Assembly (NCBI GenBank): GCA_025403435.1
Contig: CM046330.1
Coordinates: 16,266,239 to 16,330,238, forward strand
Direction of reading: 5' to 3'
Source: Artocarpus heterophyllus
Lineage: Eukaryota > Streptophyta > Magnoliopsida > Rosales > Moraceae
DNA: 64,000 bases
Shown here: positions 12,138 to 23,690 of the stretch, piece after piece
Layout: the number at the start of each line of letters is the position of its first letter
Position numbering within the stretch: the first letter of the stretch is position 1
Notes under the pieces: generated by a model
Seen by the model: only the letters and a program-made list of their open reading frames with translations
Database searches by the model: none
Told to the model about the DNA's origin: nothing
Made by a program: the position numbers and the translations under genes

Positions 12138-14171
12138 CGAGACCAAATCTACTTTGGTAAAAAATTTAAAACGTTCTAACTTTACGTAAAATATAGCGAA
12201 AGTTCATATTCATAAAAAAATGATAAAATAACTTATAAAACCATAATATAAGTGTTCTTAAAAACCCAACATAAAATATGTTCAAAATATATAATTTTAT
12301 TGAATCATAAATTCATTTCTTCTTGGCGTGCTTCCGGTTACAATTCATCGTTCATGTTGCTCACACGCCGTTCCATGTCCTCCACCTATTCCAAGACTCT
12401 CTTACCCTTATCTGCAACATGACATATAAAACATGAATAAGCTAATGCTTAGTAAGTACATAAAATTCTCACAATTTAAAACATTTCATAAACATCATCA
12501 TCATCATCATCATCATAAAAGTGCCTTAAGCACAATTTCATGGAAACATATCTTTCATAATATTGACCATTTTAAAATTTATATATCTATATATATTTTT
12601 TTTATTATTATTCTTAAGGGCCCAAGTGTTGCACCATAAACATCATCATTGGCGCGCCGTCATGAGAGGAGAAGGGTAGCTAATCCCTAACCATACATGA
12701 CATCATAATATATCATTTCATAACATTGGGTGTGCAACACTTATTAGGTGATACATAAATACATAATGTTCATACTTTGAAACATACCATAATCATCATA
12801 CATGCGTAACTTTGAATCATGAAAAACTTTTTATAAGAAATCCTTTAAGAAAAATCATCATGAAAATCCTTGTAAACATATCATTAAATCCTTGTAAAAC
12901 GTGTCATGTTGCAGGTGAGAATGTACTTACTTGATCGATAGCTTACTTAACCTTAATATTGCACTTGGTGACGACACCGCGGTCTCGTTGTGCTTGCTTC
13001 CTTAAGTGTCCATGCCATATATCCATTTTAAGGTGCAATAAAAAAATCAATACTTATCATAAAATATCCATACACTCATCTCATATTTTAAATATTATTT
13101 TTTTTTTATCATAAAATCTTTTAAACATACATAACATTTTATGATCAAACAATCCAAAAAAATAACGTTTATTAAAACATTTCATAATCATAAAATACAT
13201 TCATCTTACATACTCATACATAAGCATAATTAACAACTTTTCACGAAAACATCATTCTTTACCTATAGAATAATCATTACATTTTTCATACCTTCAAAAT
13301 TAAACAGTATCATTTTACTGTGAGGGGTAGAAGACAGAAATATTCATTTTTCATAAAACATTAAAAATGACATAAAACGTGAGGAGACATCACACATAAC
13401 AAAATACAATACCTAAAGAAGACATTGTAGACAAAATTTGAAGAGGAGAACATCTTTTTACATTTACCAAAAAAACTGAATTCATACCTTGAAGTTTCTT
13501 CTCGAAATTCTTGAATTCGATCAACGAAACAAGACTTCTCTCTCTTTTTTTTTTTTTTTAATCAGAAAATTTTCGTGGAAGAGAAAAAGAAATTTTGTGA
13601 GGAAGGGAAGAGGAAGAGAAGTGAAAGAATGTCTCAGAAATTTCTGAGAAGCAAAACGTGTGAAGGAGAGAAAATAATGAAAAAGGAAACGTTAAAATTT
13701 TAACGCAATAAAAACCATTGATGGGAATTCAATTCCCTTCATTAAGTCAGAAAAATTCTGACTGTAGGGGCGTGACTTGGGGCGTGAGAGGAGGAAGAGA
13801 AATAATGAAGGAACGTCTCAGAATCGAGACAAATTATTTGAGGAAAGAGCGTAATAAAAATTTTTAACGTAATGTGTATAATAAAGAGTCATTACTCTTC
13901 ATTAAGTCAGAAATATTCTGACTATGAAGAAGGTGATTGGCGTGGGAAAAGGAGAAGAATAGAAAAGGAAGGTCAAACATCATCAATCTTACCTTAACTT
14001 ACCTTCTAAAAATAGGAAACCTCTTAATATAATACAAATCTAATCCTTTAATTTCCTTAACTGATAAAAACATTCCATTATTATGCCAATTAATCACATT
14101 AATTCACCCAATTAACGTAATTAACTCAGTCATAACTCTGGAGAGATTTTTGCTGACTGTTGTCAACTTTG

Positions 14172-14252
14172 TTCGGCCTGCCGATTTTCCCTCTTCGGCC
14201 TGCCGATTTTCCCTCTTCGGCCTGCCGATTTTCCTTCTTCGGCCTGCCGATC
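14172..14252 (-). repeat. U3-side tandem array of the dyad, element A 3' LTR
   Basis: Four tandem units of 22 bp start at 14172, 14194, 14216 and 14238. Each begins TTCGGCCTGCCGAT followed by TTTCC(C/T)TC. The dyad spacer reads CT on the plus strand, so it is inverted relative to the U5-side cluster. Equivalents are at 21965-22045, 38481-38612 (six looser units), 46317-46445 and 63613-63722. Confidence 0.85.
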
Positions 14253-14505
14253 TGTCATTAAATGCCATAACATAAAATATTCACACATCATTGCATCATA
14301 AATTAAATAATCATATATTTATAATTTCTCATGAACACTAGAGCACAACGATTCCATGCGGTCGTCACCTGTCACAAATCTTGACATAAAAAGTTAGTAA
14401 CATGCACATCACATATCATATCATATAACGTTATTTATTAAATACATTCCTTAATAGCGTTACTAACTTAACGTGGTCCGTTACATAAAATAGGCGGGTG
14501 TTACA

Positions 14506-14517
14506 ATTCTCCTCACC
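14506..14517 (-). other. Polypurine tract of Tekay element A
   Basis: On the minus strand GGTGAGGAGAAT lies directly next to the 3' LTR. Element B has GGTGGGGAGAAT at the same place. Confidence 0.7.
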
Positions 14518-14541
14518 TTATAAAAGTTTCGTCCTCGAAAC

Positions 14542-17500
14542 TTAGAACAAATGTGGATACAAAACTTTCATGTCATCTTCACGTTCCCATGTAGCTTCTT
14601 CAACTTGCTGATTTCGCCATAACACCTTGACCAATGGAATTTCTTTATTCCTCAAAGTCCTAGTTTTTCGATCGAGTATCTTCATTGGCTTTTCTTCGTA
14701 ACTTAGGTCTTCTCGTATCTCGATCACTTGTGGCTCAATCACATGCGTAGGGTCCGGAACATACTTCTTTAGCATGGAGACATGAAATACATTGTGTATT
14801 GCGGACATTTCAGATGGCAACTTCAGCTGATAAGCTACTTTGCCTATTTGTTTAACAATTTCATAAGGACCGATGAATCTTGGGCTTAACTTGCTTTTCT
14901 TCCCAAACCTCATAACCCCTTTCATTGGTGCAACTTTTAAGAACACATATTCGCCTACAGCGAACTCTAAAGGTCTTCTTCTTTTATCAGCATAACTCTT
15001 TTGACGGCTTTGAGCAGTCTCTATTCTTCTTCTTATCAACTTTATCATCTCAGAAGTTTCATTTACAAAGTCGGTTCTTTCAGCATCAACACTTTCCATC
15101 AACTTCTTTTCACCAGCTTCGTGCCAACATATAGGTGACCTGCATTTCCGTCCATACAATGCTTCATATGGTGCCATTCCAATTGTCGCCTGAAAGCTGT
15201 TGTTGTAAGCAAACTCTGCTAATGGTAACATTTTACACCAGCTGGTCTTAAAATCGAGAGAACATGCCCGTAGCATATCTTCTAAAATCAAGTTCGTCCT
15301 CTCTGTTTGGCCGTCAGTCTGAGGATGAAAAGCTGTACTGAAATGAAGCCTGGTTCCCATTGCATTCTGGACACTTTTCCAAAATTTAGATGTGAACCTA
15401 CCATCACGATCTGAGATAATTGACTTGGGAATCCCATGTAGTCGTACAATCTCCTTAACATAGAGTTCCGCTAATCGTTCCATGGAATAAGTGATCTTGA
15501 TAGGAATGAAATGCGCCGTCTTCGTCAGCCGATCCACAATTACCCAAATTGCATCATAGCCGTTCGTTGTTCTGGGTAAGCCGGTAATGAAATCCATTGC
15601 TATTTCCTCCCACTTCCATTCCGGTATTTGAATAGACTGTAGTTCACCACCAGGTTTCTGGTGTTCAGCTTTTACTTGCTGACATGTCATACATTTCTTC
15701 ACATACTTTGCAACATCACGTTTCATTCCAAACCACCAAAAATTACCCTTTAGATCATTATACATCTTCGTTGCACCTGGATGAATAGAGTAAGGAGTGT
15801 CATGAATTTCTGCCAAGATCCTCTCCCTTAAATTATCAACATTGGGAACACATAAACGATCCTTAAGGTACAGAGTTTCGTCATCAGCAGTACGAAACTC
15901 TTGACATTTTCCCTCTTTTATTTCATGCTTAATCCTTACAAGGCTCACGTCGTCATCTTGCTTACTCCGAATTTCATCATACATTGTCGGAGCAAGAGAG
16001 AGTGCTGATAGTTGACCTGCTATAAGTTCTAAACCGAAGTCTAAAATTTCCTTCCTTAAAGGTGGAGACATTGCTTGCATAGACATCAATGTGGCAACTG
16101 ACTTCCTACTTAAAGCATCAGCTACTCGGTTTGCTTTACCAGGATGATAAAGGATTTCACAGTCATAATCCTTCACCAACTCTAGCCATCTTCGTTGTCT
16201 CATGTTCAGGTCTTTTTGTGTGAAGAAATACTTCAGACTTTGATGATCAGTGAATATCTTGCATTGGACCCCATATAAATAGTGTCTCCATATCTTTAAT
16301 GCAAAGACGACTGCTGCTAACTCTAGGTCATGAGTAGGATAGTTCTTTTCATAATCCTTTAGTTGCCTTGAAGCATAAGCAATCACCTTTTCATTTTGCA
16401 TCAATACAGCTCCTAGGCCCATCTTGGATGCATCACTATAGATTACGAACCCATCATTTCCCTCAGGAATTGCCAACACTGGAGCCGTCGTTAATCTTTT
16501 CTTCAACTCTTGAAAACTCTTTTCACATGCATCCGTCCATTCATACTTCCTTCCTTTGCGAGTTAGGTTCGTGAGTGGAGCTGCTATCTTGGAGAAATCT
16601 TCTACAAATCTCCGATAGTAACCTGCTAGACCCAAGAAGCTCCTTATTTCACTTGCATTCATCGGTTGCTTCCAATTGAGTACAGCTTCTACTTTAGTAG
16701 GGTCTACCATTATCCCATCCTTTGAAATGACATGCCCTAGGAATGACACTTTATCAAGCCAAAACTCGCATTTAGAGAACTTAGCATAAAGCTGGTGTCT
16801 TCTCAAGGTCTCCAGCACGATCCTTAAGTGCTCCTCATGCTCTTCCTGACTCTTCGAGTAGACAAGAATATCGTCGATAAATACAACAACAAATTTATCG
16901 AGAAAATCCTTGAATACCCTGTTCATTAGATCCATAAAGGCAGTAGGTGCATTCGTCAAACCGAAAGGCATAACCACAAATTCATGGTGACCATACCTCG
17001 ACCTGAACGCAGTCTTGGGGATATCTCCTTCTTTAATCTTCAACTGGTGATATCCTGATCGTAGATCAATTTTTGAGAACACCGATGCACCCTTGAGCTG
17101 ATCAAACAAATCATCTATTCGAGGCAACGGATACTTGTTCTTGATTGTCACCTTGTTCAGTTCTCTGTAGTCGATGCAGAGTCTCATAGTGCCATCCTTC
17201 TTTTTCACAAATAAGACTGGTGCACCCCACGGTGAGTGACTTGGCCTGATAAATCCTTTGTCAAGCAGCTCCTTTAATTGCGTGTGAAGCTCCTTTAATT
17301 CTGCCGGGGCCATTCTGTAAGGAGCTTTAGAGATTGGTTCGGTGCCTGGAGCGAGCTCAATCTCGAATTCAACTTCTCTTTCTGGCGGTAGACTCTTTAG
17401 ATCATCAGGAAACACATCTTCATATTTATGAACAACATGCACATCTTTAATTCTTATCTTTCCTTCTTGGCTTTTGTCTACAACATTTGCCAGATAGCCC

Positions 17501-19173
17501 ATACAGCCACTTGCTAACAGCTTCCTTGCTTTCATTGCCGATAAAAACATGTGGGGTTTCTTCCTGGTCTCGCCAACATAAACAAATTTCTGATTACCTT
17601 CAGGATGGAAGATCACCTTTCGTTTCCGGCATTCGATCGCGGCATTATACTTGCTTAGGAAATCCATCCCAAGAATCATGTCATAGTCATGCATATCGAT
17701 CACAATGAGGTCGACAAAAAGTTCCCTATCAGAAATCCATAGGGGTACTGCACGCAAACAATGCGTGGATAATATCACTTCCCCGGAGGGTAGTGTCGTA
17801 GTGAATCCCTGTCTCATTGGCTCTAAACGAACCCCTAACTTCCTAGCATGTGACATAGACACAAAAGAATGCGTGGCACCCGTATCAAAAAGAACATAAA
17901 CATCATTGCATAAGCTTGTTATCTGACCTGTGACCACGTTGGAGGTTTCTGCAGCCACTTGTTCCTTTGTCATGGTATAGATTCGGGCATTCGTTGGTGG
18001 GGCTTCAAGTCTCCCTTGGCTGATTAGTGGCCCATCAAGGGAGGCTTGCATCTGATGCAGCTGGGCCTGAGGAGTAGGTCTCTGTGGGGCATTGGCATTT
18101 ATCAATTTGGGGCAATTCTTTACGAAATGATCTTCACGCCCACATATGAAACATTGGTTCGTTCCCAGTCGACATTCCCCCGGATGCTTCTTTCCACATT
18201 TGGCACATGGTTGGAATCGCCTGTCATTGTTGTTGCGCTGACCATCATTGTGCCTTTTGTTGTCTTGGCCCTGCTGTTGTTGAGGATTGCCCTTCCTCTT
18301 ATTGTTTCTCCAGTTTTGACTGTTGTTGTTGCTGTTGTTGTTGTTCCTGTGGGAAGGACGGTTCTGGCTATTAGCATTGTTGGCTTGCTGGTTGGGCTGA
18401 GGCTGATTCCTTCTTAACTTTGACAAATGGAACTCAGCACGTTGGGCCCTCATAACAACCTGCTCTTGGGTCCTTGGCGGACTTGCCCCATCAACAATTG
18501 CAGCAATGTCTGGTCTAAGGGCTCTTATCAACCTTCTGACCCTTTCATCTTCATTCATAACCATCCCTGGACACAGACGAGCAAGTTGATCAAACTTTGT
18601 CACCACATCAGTGACTGTCATATCCCCCTGACGTAAGCCTTCGAACTCCTCATAATGTTTCCTCGTAACATTCATGTGGAAGAACTTCATGTTGAACTCG
18701 TGAACAAAGTCAGCCCATGACATTTCTTCAACACTTCTGCTCTGTTCGATGCCATCCCACCATATCCTGGCCTCCATAGTAAGGCAGTACGAGGCACAGA
18801 GGACCTTTTCATTATCCGTGAAATCCATGAGTCGTAAGGTAGCCTCAATTGTCTTTAACCATCCTTGAGCGACTAGCGGGTCCTTAGAACCCTCAAAGTC
18901 AGCTGGCTTAACTCTCTTCCATCTGACCAAAAGAGGTTCTTGATAGGCTGCTCTTGGTTCAGCAGCAGGAGCTGGGACTTCATTTACTTGTACTTGTGGC
19001 TGCGGAGGAGGAGGAGGCACATCATTGCCTGGTTGTTCACCATTCTGGCTATTGGCCCTTAATGCAGCTATTTCCCGTCGTTGATCCTCCAACTGCCTTT
19101 GTAGTTCAGCGATCATTGTCATAAGTCTCTCGTTAGACTGGGTGCGGGTCTGCATTCTTCTATAGCCGTCCAT
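14542..19173 (-). CDS. Gag-Pol polyprotein of Tekay element A, intact
   Basis: One uninterrupted frame of 1543 aa. An N-terminal coiled segment (about residues 12-42) precedes a retrotransposon Gag domain (about 95-250), an Asn/Gln-rich stretch, and a Cys-rich region with the CCHC knuckle [14 protein letters not shown] (341-354). The aspartic protease has LFDTGATHS (Asp430). The reverse transcriptase has the FIDD active site (about 766-769). RNase H has YSDAS (Asp914), TDHQS and VADALSR. Integrase has a His/Cys zinc region ending CMTC (1161-1164) and a DDE triad at Asp1194, Asp1255 and Glu1291, with 35 residues between the last two. The C-terminus (EEATWE...YPHLF) is chromodomain-like, which in this family directs integration to heterochromatin. 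The first ATG lies about 190 bases after the primer-binding site. All catalytic residues I checked are present. Confidence 0.95.
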   Translation of the reverse strand: MDGYRRMQTRTQSNERLMTMIAELQRQLEDQRREIAALRANSQNGEQPGNDVPPPPPQPQVQVNEVPAPAAEPRAAYQEPLLVRWKRVKPADFEGSKDPLVAQGWLKTIEATLRLMDFTDNEKVLCASYCLTMEARIWWDGIEQSRSVEEMSWADFVHEFNMKFFHMNVTRKHYEEFEGLRQGDMTVTDVVTKFDQLARLCPGMVMNEDERVRRLIRALRPDIAAIVDGASPPRTQEQVVMRAQRAEFHLSKLRRNQPQPNQQANNANSQNRPSHRNNNNSNNNSQNWRNNKRKGNPQQQQGQDNKRHNDGQRNNNDRRFQPCAKCGKKHPGECRLGTNQCFICGREDHFVKNCPKLINANAPQRPTPQAQLHQMQASLDGPLISQGRLEAPPTNARIYTMTKEQVAAETSNVVTGQITSLCNDVYVLFDTGATHSFVSMSHARKLGVRLEPMRQGFTTTLPSGEVILSTHCLRAVPLWISDRELFVDLIVIDMHDYDMILGMDFLSKYNAAIECRKRKVIFHPEGNQKFVYVGETRKKPHMFLSAMKARKLLASGCMGYLANVVDKSQEGKIRIKDVHVVHKYEDVFPDDLKSLPPEREVEFEIELAPGTEPISKAPYRMAPAELKELHTQLKELLDKGFIRPSHSPWGAPVLFVKKKDGTMRLCIDYRELNKVTIKNKYPLPRIDDLFDQLKGASVFSKIDLRSGYHQLKIKEGDIPKTAFRSRYGHHEFVVMPFGLTNAPTAFMDLMNRVFKDFLDKFVVVFIDDILVYSKSQEEHEEHLRIVLETLRRHQLYAKFSKCEFWLDKVSFLGHVISKDGIMVDPTKVEAVLNWKQPMNASEIRSFLGLAGYYRRFVEDFSKIAAPLTNLTRKGRKYEWTDACEKSFQELKKRLTTAPVLAIPEGNDGFVIYSDASKMGLGAVLMQNEKVIAYASRQLKDYEKNYPTHDLELAAVVFALKIWRHYLYGVQCKIFTDHQSLKYFFTQKDLNMRQRRWLELVKDYDCEILYHPGKANRVADALSRKSVATLMSMQAMSPPLRKEILDFGLELIAGQLSALSLAPTMYDEIRSKQDDDVSLVRIKHEIKEGKCQEFRTADDETLYLKDRLCVPNVDNLRERILAEIHDTPYSIHPGATKMYNDLKGNFWWFGMKRDVAKYVKKCMTCQQVKAEHQKPGGELQSIQIPEWKWEEIAMDFITGLPRTTNGYDAIWVIVDRLTKTAHFIPIKITYSMERLAELYVKEIVRLHGIPKSIISDRDGRFTSKFWKSVQNAMGTRLHFSTAFHPQTDGQTERTNLILEDMLRACSLDFKTSWCKMLPLAEFAYNNSFQATIGMAPYEALYGRKCRSPICWHEAGEKKLMESVDAERTDFVNETSEMIKLIRRRIETAQSRQKSYADKRRRPLEFAVGEYVFLKVAPMKGVMRFGKKSKLSPRFIGPYEIVKQIGKVAYQLKLPSEMSAIHNVFHVSMLKKYVPDPTHVIEPQVIEIREDLSYEEKPMKILDRKTRTLRNKEIPLVKVLWRNQQVEEATWEREDDMKVLYPHLF

Positions 19174-19365
19174 CGTAAATTTCCTAAAATAATAAGGACT
19201 TAAAATTCATCTTCTATTTATGAGACAGGTTTTCATTACTATGTCTTTTAATCATTAAACATTCAAACCTTAATCTTATTATCATACTTGCATCAGTACA
19301 TCTAACAAACTTACTTGGAGGACTTGGATTGACGTGTGGCGATATGAATTGTAATCGAAAGATTC

Positions 19366-19377
19366 GCTCTGATACCA
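19366..19377 (-). other. Primer-binding site (initiator tRNA-Met), element A
   Basis: On the minus strand TGGTATCAGAGC lies five bases inside the 5' LTR. It is complementary to the 3' end of plant initiator tRNA-Met. Confidence 0.9.
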
Positions 19378-19382
19378 AAGCC

Positions 19383-22298
19383 TGAAACGCCCCTTTTATA
19401 CGGACGTCACAGATATCGTTACATACTTATATTCATACATGCTTAAATAATTAAACACATAGATAATATCAACTCAATCGTACTATAGATTTTAAAAGTA
19501 CTTAAACTTACATTACCAGGATCCATTCATATAAATTTTTTTTTTTTTAAAACTTACATTGTTTCGAAAAACATAATTTAATGTTATTTCATAACATAAT
19601 TTATTCATTTATACTTAATTTATTCAAGAACTTATTTAATAATAATTGATAATCAAATAGTAAAATCAAGATTTATTAAAATCTCACATTAAATCACTTT
19701 GATCAACATATCTTTGAATTCCTCTTATTCCCACAGTTCGGCAGGCCGAACTTGGGACTTCGGCAAGCCGAACAACATCGGCAAGCCGGAGCGTCTTCCA
19801 CCGGCAGGCCGGCAGAAGCTTTGTAATTCGGACCAAAAATTCATCCAGGTTCGGCAGGCCGAAAAAAATGGATTGGTCGGCCGATCTTCTGGTCTTCGGC
19901 AGGCCGGACACGGAGTTCGGCAGGCCGTCCGAGACCAAATCTACTTTGGTAAAAAATTTAAAACGTTCTAACTTTACGTAAAATATAGCGAAAGTTCATA
20001 TTCATAAAAAAAAATGATAAAATAACTTATAAAACCATAATATAAGTGTTCTTAAAAACCCAACATAAAATATGTTCAAAATATATAATTTTATTGAATC
20101 ATAAATTCATTTCTTCTTGGCGTGCTTCCGGTTACAATTCATCGTTCATGTTGCTCACACGCCGTTCCATGTCCTCCACCTATTCCAAGACTCTCTTACC
20201 CTTATCTGCAACATGACATATAAAACATGAATAAGCTAATGCTTAGTAAGTACATAAAATTCTCACAATTTAAAACATTTCATAAACATCATCATCATCA
20301 TCATCATCATAAAAGTGCCTTAAGCACAATTTCATGGAAACATATCTTTCATAATATTGACCATTTTAAAATTTATATATCTATATATTTTTTTTTTATT
20401 ATTATTCTTAAGGGCCCAAGTGTTGCACCATAAACATCATCATTGGCGCGCCGTCATGAGAGGAGAAGGGTAGCTAATCCCTAACCATACATGACATCAT
20501 AATATATCATTTCATAACATTGGGTGTGCAACACTTATTAGGTGATACATAAATACATAATGTTCATACTTTGAAACATACCATAATCATCATACATGCG
20601 TAACTTTGAATCATGAAAAACTTTTTATAAGAAATCCTTTAAGAAAAATCATCATGAAAATCCTTGTAAACATATCATTAAATCCTTGTAAAACGTGTCA
20701 TGTTGCAGGTGAGAATGTACTTACTTGATCGATAGCTTACTTAACCTTAATATTGCACTTGGTGACGACACCGCGGTCTCGTTGTGCTTGCTTCCTTAAG
20801 TGTCCATGCCATATATCCATTTTAAGGTGCAATAAAAAAATCAATACTTATCATAAAATATCCATACACTCATCTCATATTTTAAATATTATTTTTTTTT
20901 TATCATAAAATCTTTTAAACATACATAACATTTTATGATCAAACAATCCAAAAAAATAACGTTTATTAAAACATTTCATAATCATAAAATACATTCATCT
21001 TACATACTCATACATAAGCATAATTAACAACTTTTCACGAAAACATCATTCTTTACCTATAGAATAATCATTACATTTTTCATACCTTCAAAATTAAACA
21101 GTATCATTTTACTGTGAGGGGTAGAAGACAGAAATATTCATTTTTCATAAAACATTAAAAATGACATAAAACGTGAGGAGACATCACACATAACAAAATA
21201 CAATACCTAAAGAAGACATTGTAGACAAAATTTGAAGAGGAGAACATCTTTTTACATTTACCAAAAAAACTGAATTCATACCTTGAAGTTTCTTCTCGAA
21301 ATTCTTGAATTCGATCAACGAAACAAGACTTCTCTCTCTTTTTTTTTTTTTTAATCAGAAAATTTTCGTGGAAGAGAAAAAGAAATTTTGTGAGGAAGGG
21401 AAGAGGAAGAGAAGTGAAAGAATGTCTCAGAAATTTTTGAGAAGCAAAACGTGTGAAGGAGAGAAAATAATGAAAAAGGAAACGTTAAAATTTTAACGCA
21501 ATAAAAACCATTGATGGGAATTCAATTCCCTTCATTAAGTCAGAAAAATTCTGACTGTAGGGGCGTGACTTGGGGCGTGAGAGGAGGAAGAGAAATAATG
21601 AAGGAACGTCTCAGAATCGAGACAAATTATTTGAGGAAAGAGCGTAATAAAAATTTTTAACGTAATGTGTATAATAAAGAGTCATTACTCTTCATTAAGT
21701 CAGAAATATTCTGACTATGAAGAAGGTGATTGGCGTGGGAAAAGGAGAAGAATAGAAAAGGAAGGTCAAACATCATCAATCTTACCTTAACTTACCTTCT
21801 AAAAATAGGAAACCTCTTAATATAATACAAATCTAATCCTTTAATTTCCTTAACTGATAAAAACATTCCATTATTATGCCAATTAATCACATTAATTCAC
21901 CCAATTAACGTAATTAACTCAGTCATAACTCTGGAGAGATTTTTGCTGACTGTTGTCAACTTTGTTCGGCCTGCCGATTTTCCCTCTTCGGCCTGCCGAT
22001 TTTCCCTCTTCGGCCTGCCGATTTTCCTTCTTCGGCCTGCCGATCTGTCATTAAATGCCATAACATAAAATATTCACACATCATTGCATCATAAATTAAA
22101 TAATCATATATTTATAATTTCTCATGAACACTAGAGCACAACGATTCCATGCGGTCGTCACCTGTCACAAATCTTGACATAAAAAGTTAGTAACATGCAC
22201 ATCACATATCATATCATATAACGTTATTTATTAAATACATTCCTTAATAGCGTTACTAACTTAACGTGGTCCGTTACATAAAATAGGCGGGTGTTACA
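19383..22298 (-). repeat. 5' LTR of Tekay element A
   Basis: 2916 bp and nearly identical to the 3' LTR. One terminal base differs (TGAAAC instead of TGTAAC). It contains the same motif clusters at 19737-19929 and 21965-22045. As the 5' LTR it would drive transcription of the Gag-Pol frame on the minus strand. I did not identify a convincing TATA box. Confidence 0.92.
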
Positions 22299-22314
22299 TA
22301 TATAGTATGTGAAA

Positions 22315-23690
22315 TAGAGCCGGCAATTTCGGATACGACACAATGACACGATACGAAGACGACACGATATAAATGGGTTTGGAAGGCACATATATTAATT
22401 GGACAATAAATGGGTTGGCATGAATAACACAAAAATAAATATGTTAGATTCATGCTAACACGGTTAACACGCTTTAACACGCTTAATTAAACGTGTCAAC
22501 ACGATACGACATGACCCAACCCGCACGTTTAATAACTATAGTATTTAGTAAAAGAAATATATTTCATATATATTAATTAAAATACTATATAACAAAATAT
22601 AGAATATAAAATTTGTAGTCAAAACTAATAGGTTGTTGAAACTAATTAATTAAGTTTAAGATGTGTTTTATTACTTTATAAATCATTCTTCTATTAATTA
22701 TTATTAAAATATATACCTAGGATATGTAACCTTAATTTTTAATTTATTTTTAGTTTAAGCCAATTAAGAAAAACCCTTTTTTTAGGTTTTTTAAGTTAAG
22801 TGATTATATTAAAAATACAATTATATGAAAAATAGGCCAATTTTAGACCTATGTTTCTACTAAAATATCAATGAAATCAATCAAGAAATATATATTTATA
22901 TATTAAATAATATAAGCTTAAAACAAAAAAAATTTCAGATTTTGTAGGTGCAAAGTGCAAAGATTTGAACCTTGCACCTCAAGGTATGTTGTTGCTCTTG
23001 TCACTGCCACACTGGATAAGCATCCAATATCATTTGATAGCTTATTTATTTATTTATTATGGTTCTTTTACTGTTTTAAACACTAGCGCAAAAGTCCCAC
23101 ATCGAGAGGAAAGTAGAATTCTCTCACAGCTCCTCTTTATATGAGGACTCAGCTTCCTTTTTTGTTTTACCCGTGTTGCCAATGAAGCCATATGGCTTTA
23201 AAATAATTATTCTTCAAATTGTGCTCTTTAGAAGATTGGGTTCTCTTTAAAATATTGGAGAAAAAATTCAGTTTAAAATATTTAATAAATGAATGTTATT
23301 ATATTTTTTATGCTTTTTAATTAATTTTTTTTTAATTTTTAAATTTGTTAGGTGAAATTAAAAAAATTATATAGTAAAAAAATTATAAAATTTATATAGT
23401 AAAAAAATAAATATTAAATAACTTAATCGTATAGTGTTACATGTGTTATAAGCGTGTCGTGTGGCACGAACATGACACGCGAATATGAATTGCCAGCTTT
23501 AGGACTCATGGCCCGTTTAGTAATCGTGTTATCATGTCATATCTTATTGCACGTGCCACAAGTGGGATGTGTTTGTGTTTGTATTTTTGGCACGTTTATT
23601 AATCATGTTGTGTTCATGTTTAGCCTAAACGTGTCGTGCTATAAACGTATCGACACGAACATGACACGAACACATTTACTACCAGCCTTA
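22315..23690. mobile_element. hAT-like non-autonomous DNA transposon
   Basis: 1376 bp, flanked by 8-bp target duplications with one mismatch (ATGTGAAA at 22307-22314, ATGTCAAA at 23691-23698). Imperfect terminal inverted repeats start TAGAGCCGGCAAT at one end and TAAGGCTGGTAGT at the other. Subterminal regions are rich in GACACGA/TCGTGTC motifs in both orientations, as expected for hAT transposase-binding repeats. A second, internal copy of the end (AATTGCCAGCTTTA near 23486) suggests internal rearrangement. No transposase frame is present. Removing it restores the copia LTR end, as the solo LTR at 31099-32919 confirms. Confidence 0.75.
23094..23143 (+). promoter_or_regulatory. snRNA-type promoter signature (USE plus TATA) inside the hAT-like element
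   Basis: GTCCCACATCG at 23094-23104 equals the plant snRNA upstream sequence element RTCCCACATCG. A TATA-like TTTATATG follows after about 32 bases, the spacing used by RNA polymerase II snRNA genes such as U1, U2 and U5. I do not recognise an snRNA downstream, so this may be a relic or a motif common in plant repeats. Confidence 0.4.

Larger units (their letters stand above)
11593..14505 (-). repeat. 3' LTR of Tekay element A
   Basis: 2913 bp, bounded by TGTAAC and GTTACA, a perfect 6-bp terminal inverted repeat. It contains two clusters of TTCGGC-AG-GCCGAA-type dyads (11945-12137 and 14172-14252), a (CAT)n run near 12495, and several conserved inverted repeats. It also contains a conserved exon-like block on the minus strand (about 12330-12411). 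A CT-rich stretch (minus strand, about 13530-13620) precedes a splice-donor-like CTTCAAG|GTATGAATTC at 13488/13487. Confidence 0.92.
11593..22298 (-). mobile_element. Complete Tekay/Del-clade Ty3 retrotransposon, element A
   Basis: A full-length element of 10.7 kb. It has two near-identical LTRs, a tRNA-iMet primer-binding site, one intact Gag-Pol frame and a polypurine tract, flanked on both sides by the 5-bp duplication TATAT (11588-11592 and 22299-22303). It lies inside a copia LTR. The two LTRs differ only at scattered bases and in homopolymer lengths (for example the first bases TGTAACGCC against TGAAACGCC), so it inserted recently. The C-terminal chromodomain-like region and the roughly 2.9-kb LTRs place it in the Tekay (Del) group of chromoviruses. 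By structure it could still be active. Confidence 0.93.

Noticed and set aside
11892..12179. Open frames of 84-90 aa across the dyad cluster on both strands (also at 19684-19971 and 36277-36512)
   Set aside because: They arise because the GC-rich repeated dyads lack stop codons. They change with dyad copy number between LTRs and show no protein-like conservation.
12433..12639. Open frame with a His run
   Set aside because: It comes from the (CAT)n microsatellite in the LTR. Its copy at 20227 and the shorter runs in the other LTRs show length variation typical of a simple repeat.
14172..14252. CRISPR-like regular array of 22-bp units
   Set aside because: Units are contiguous tandem repeats with no unique spacers, in a plant retrotransposon LTR. 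Not a CRISPR array.
18046..18417. Plus-strand 123-aa open frame rich in Val/Leu
   Set aside because: It is the shadow of the Asn/Gln-rich and knuckle part of Gag-Pol on the other strand. The same holds for 42356-42730.
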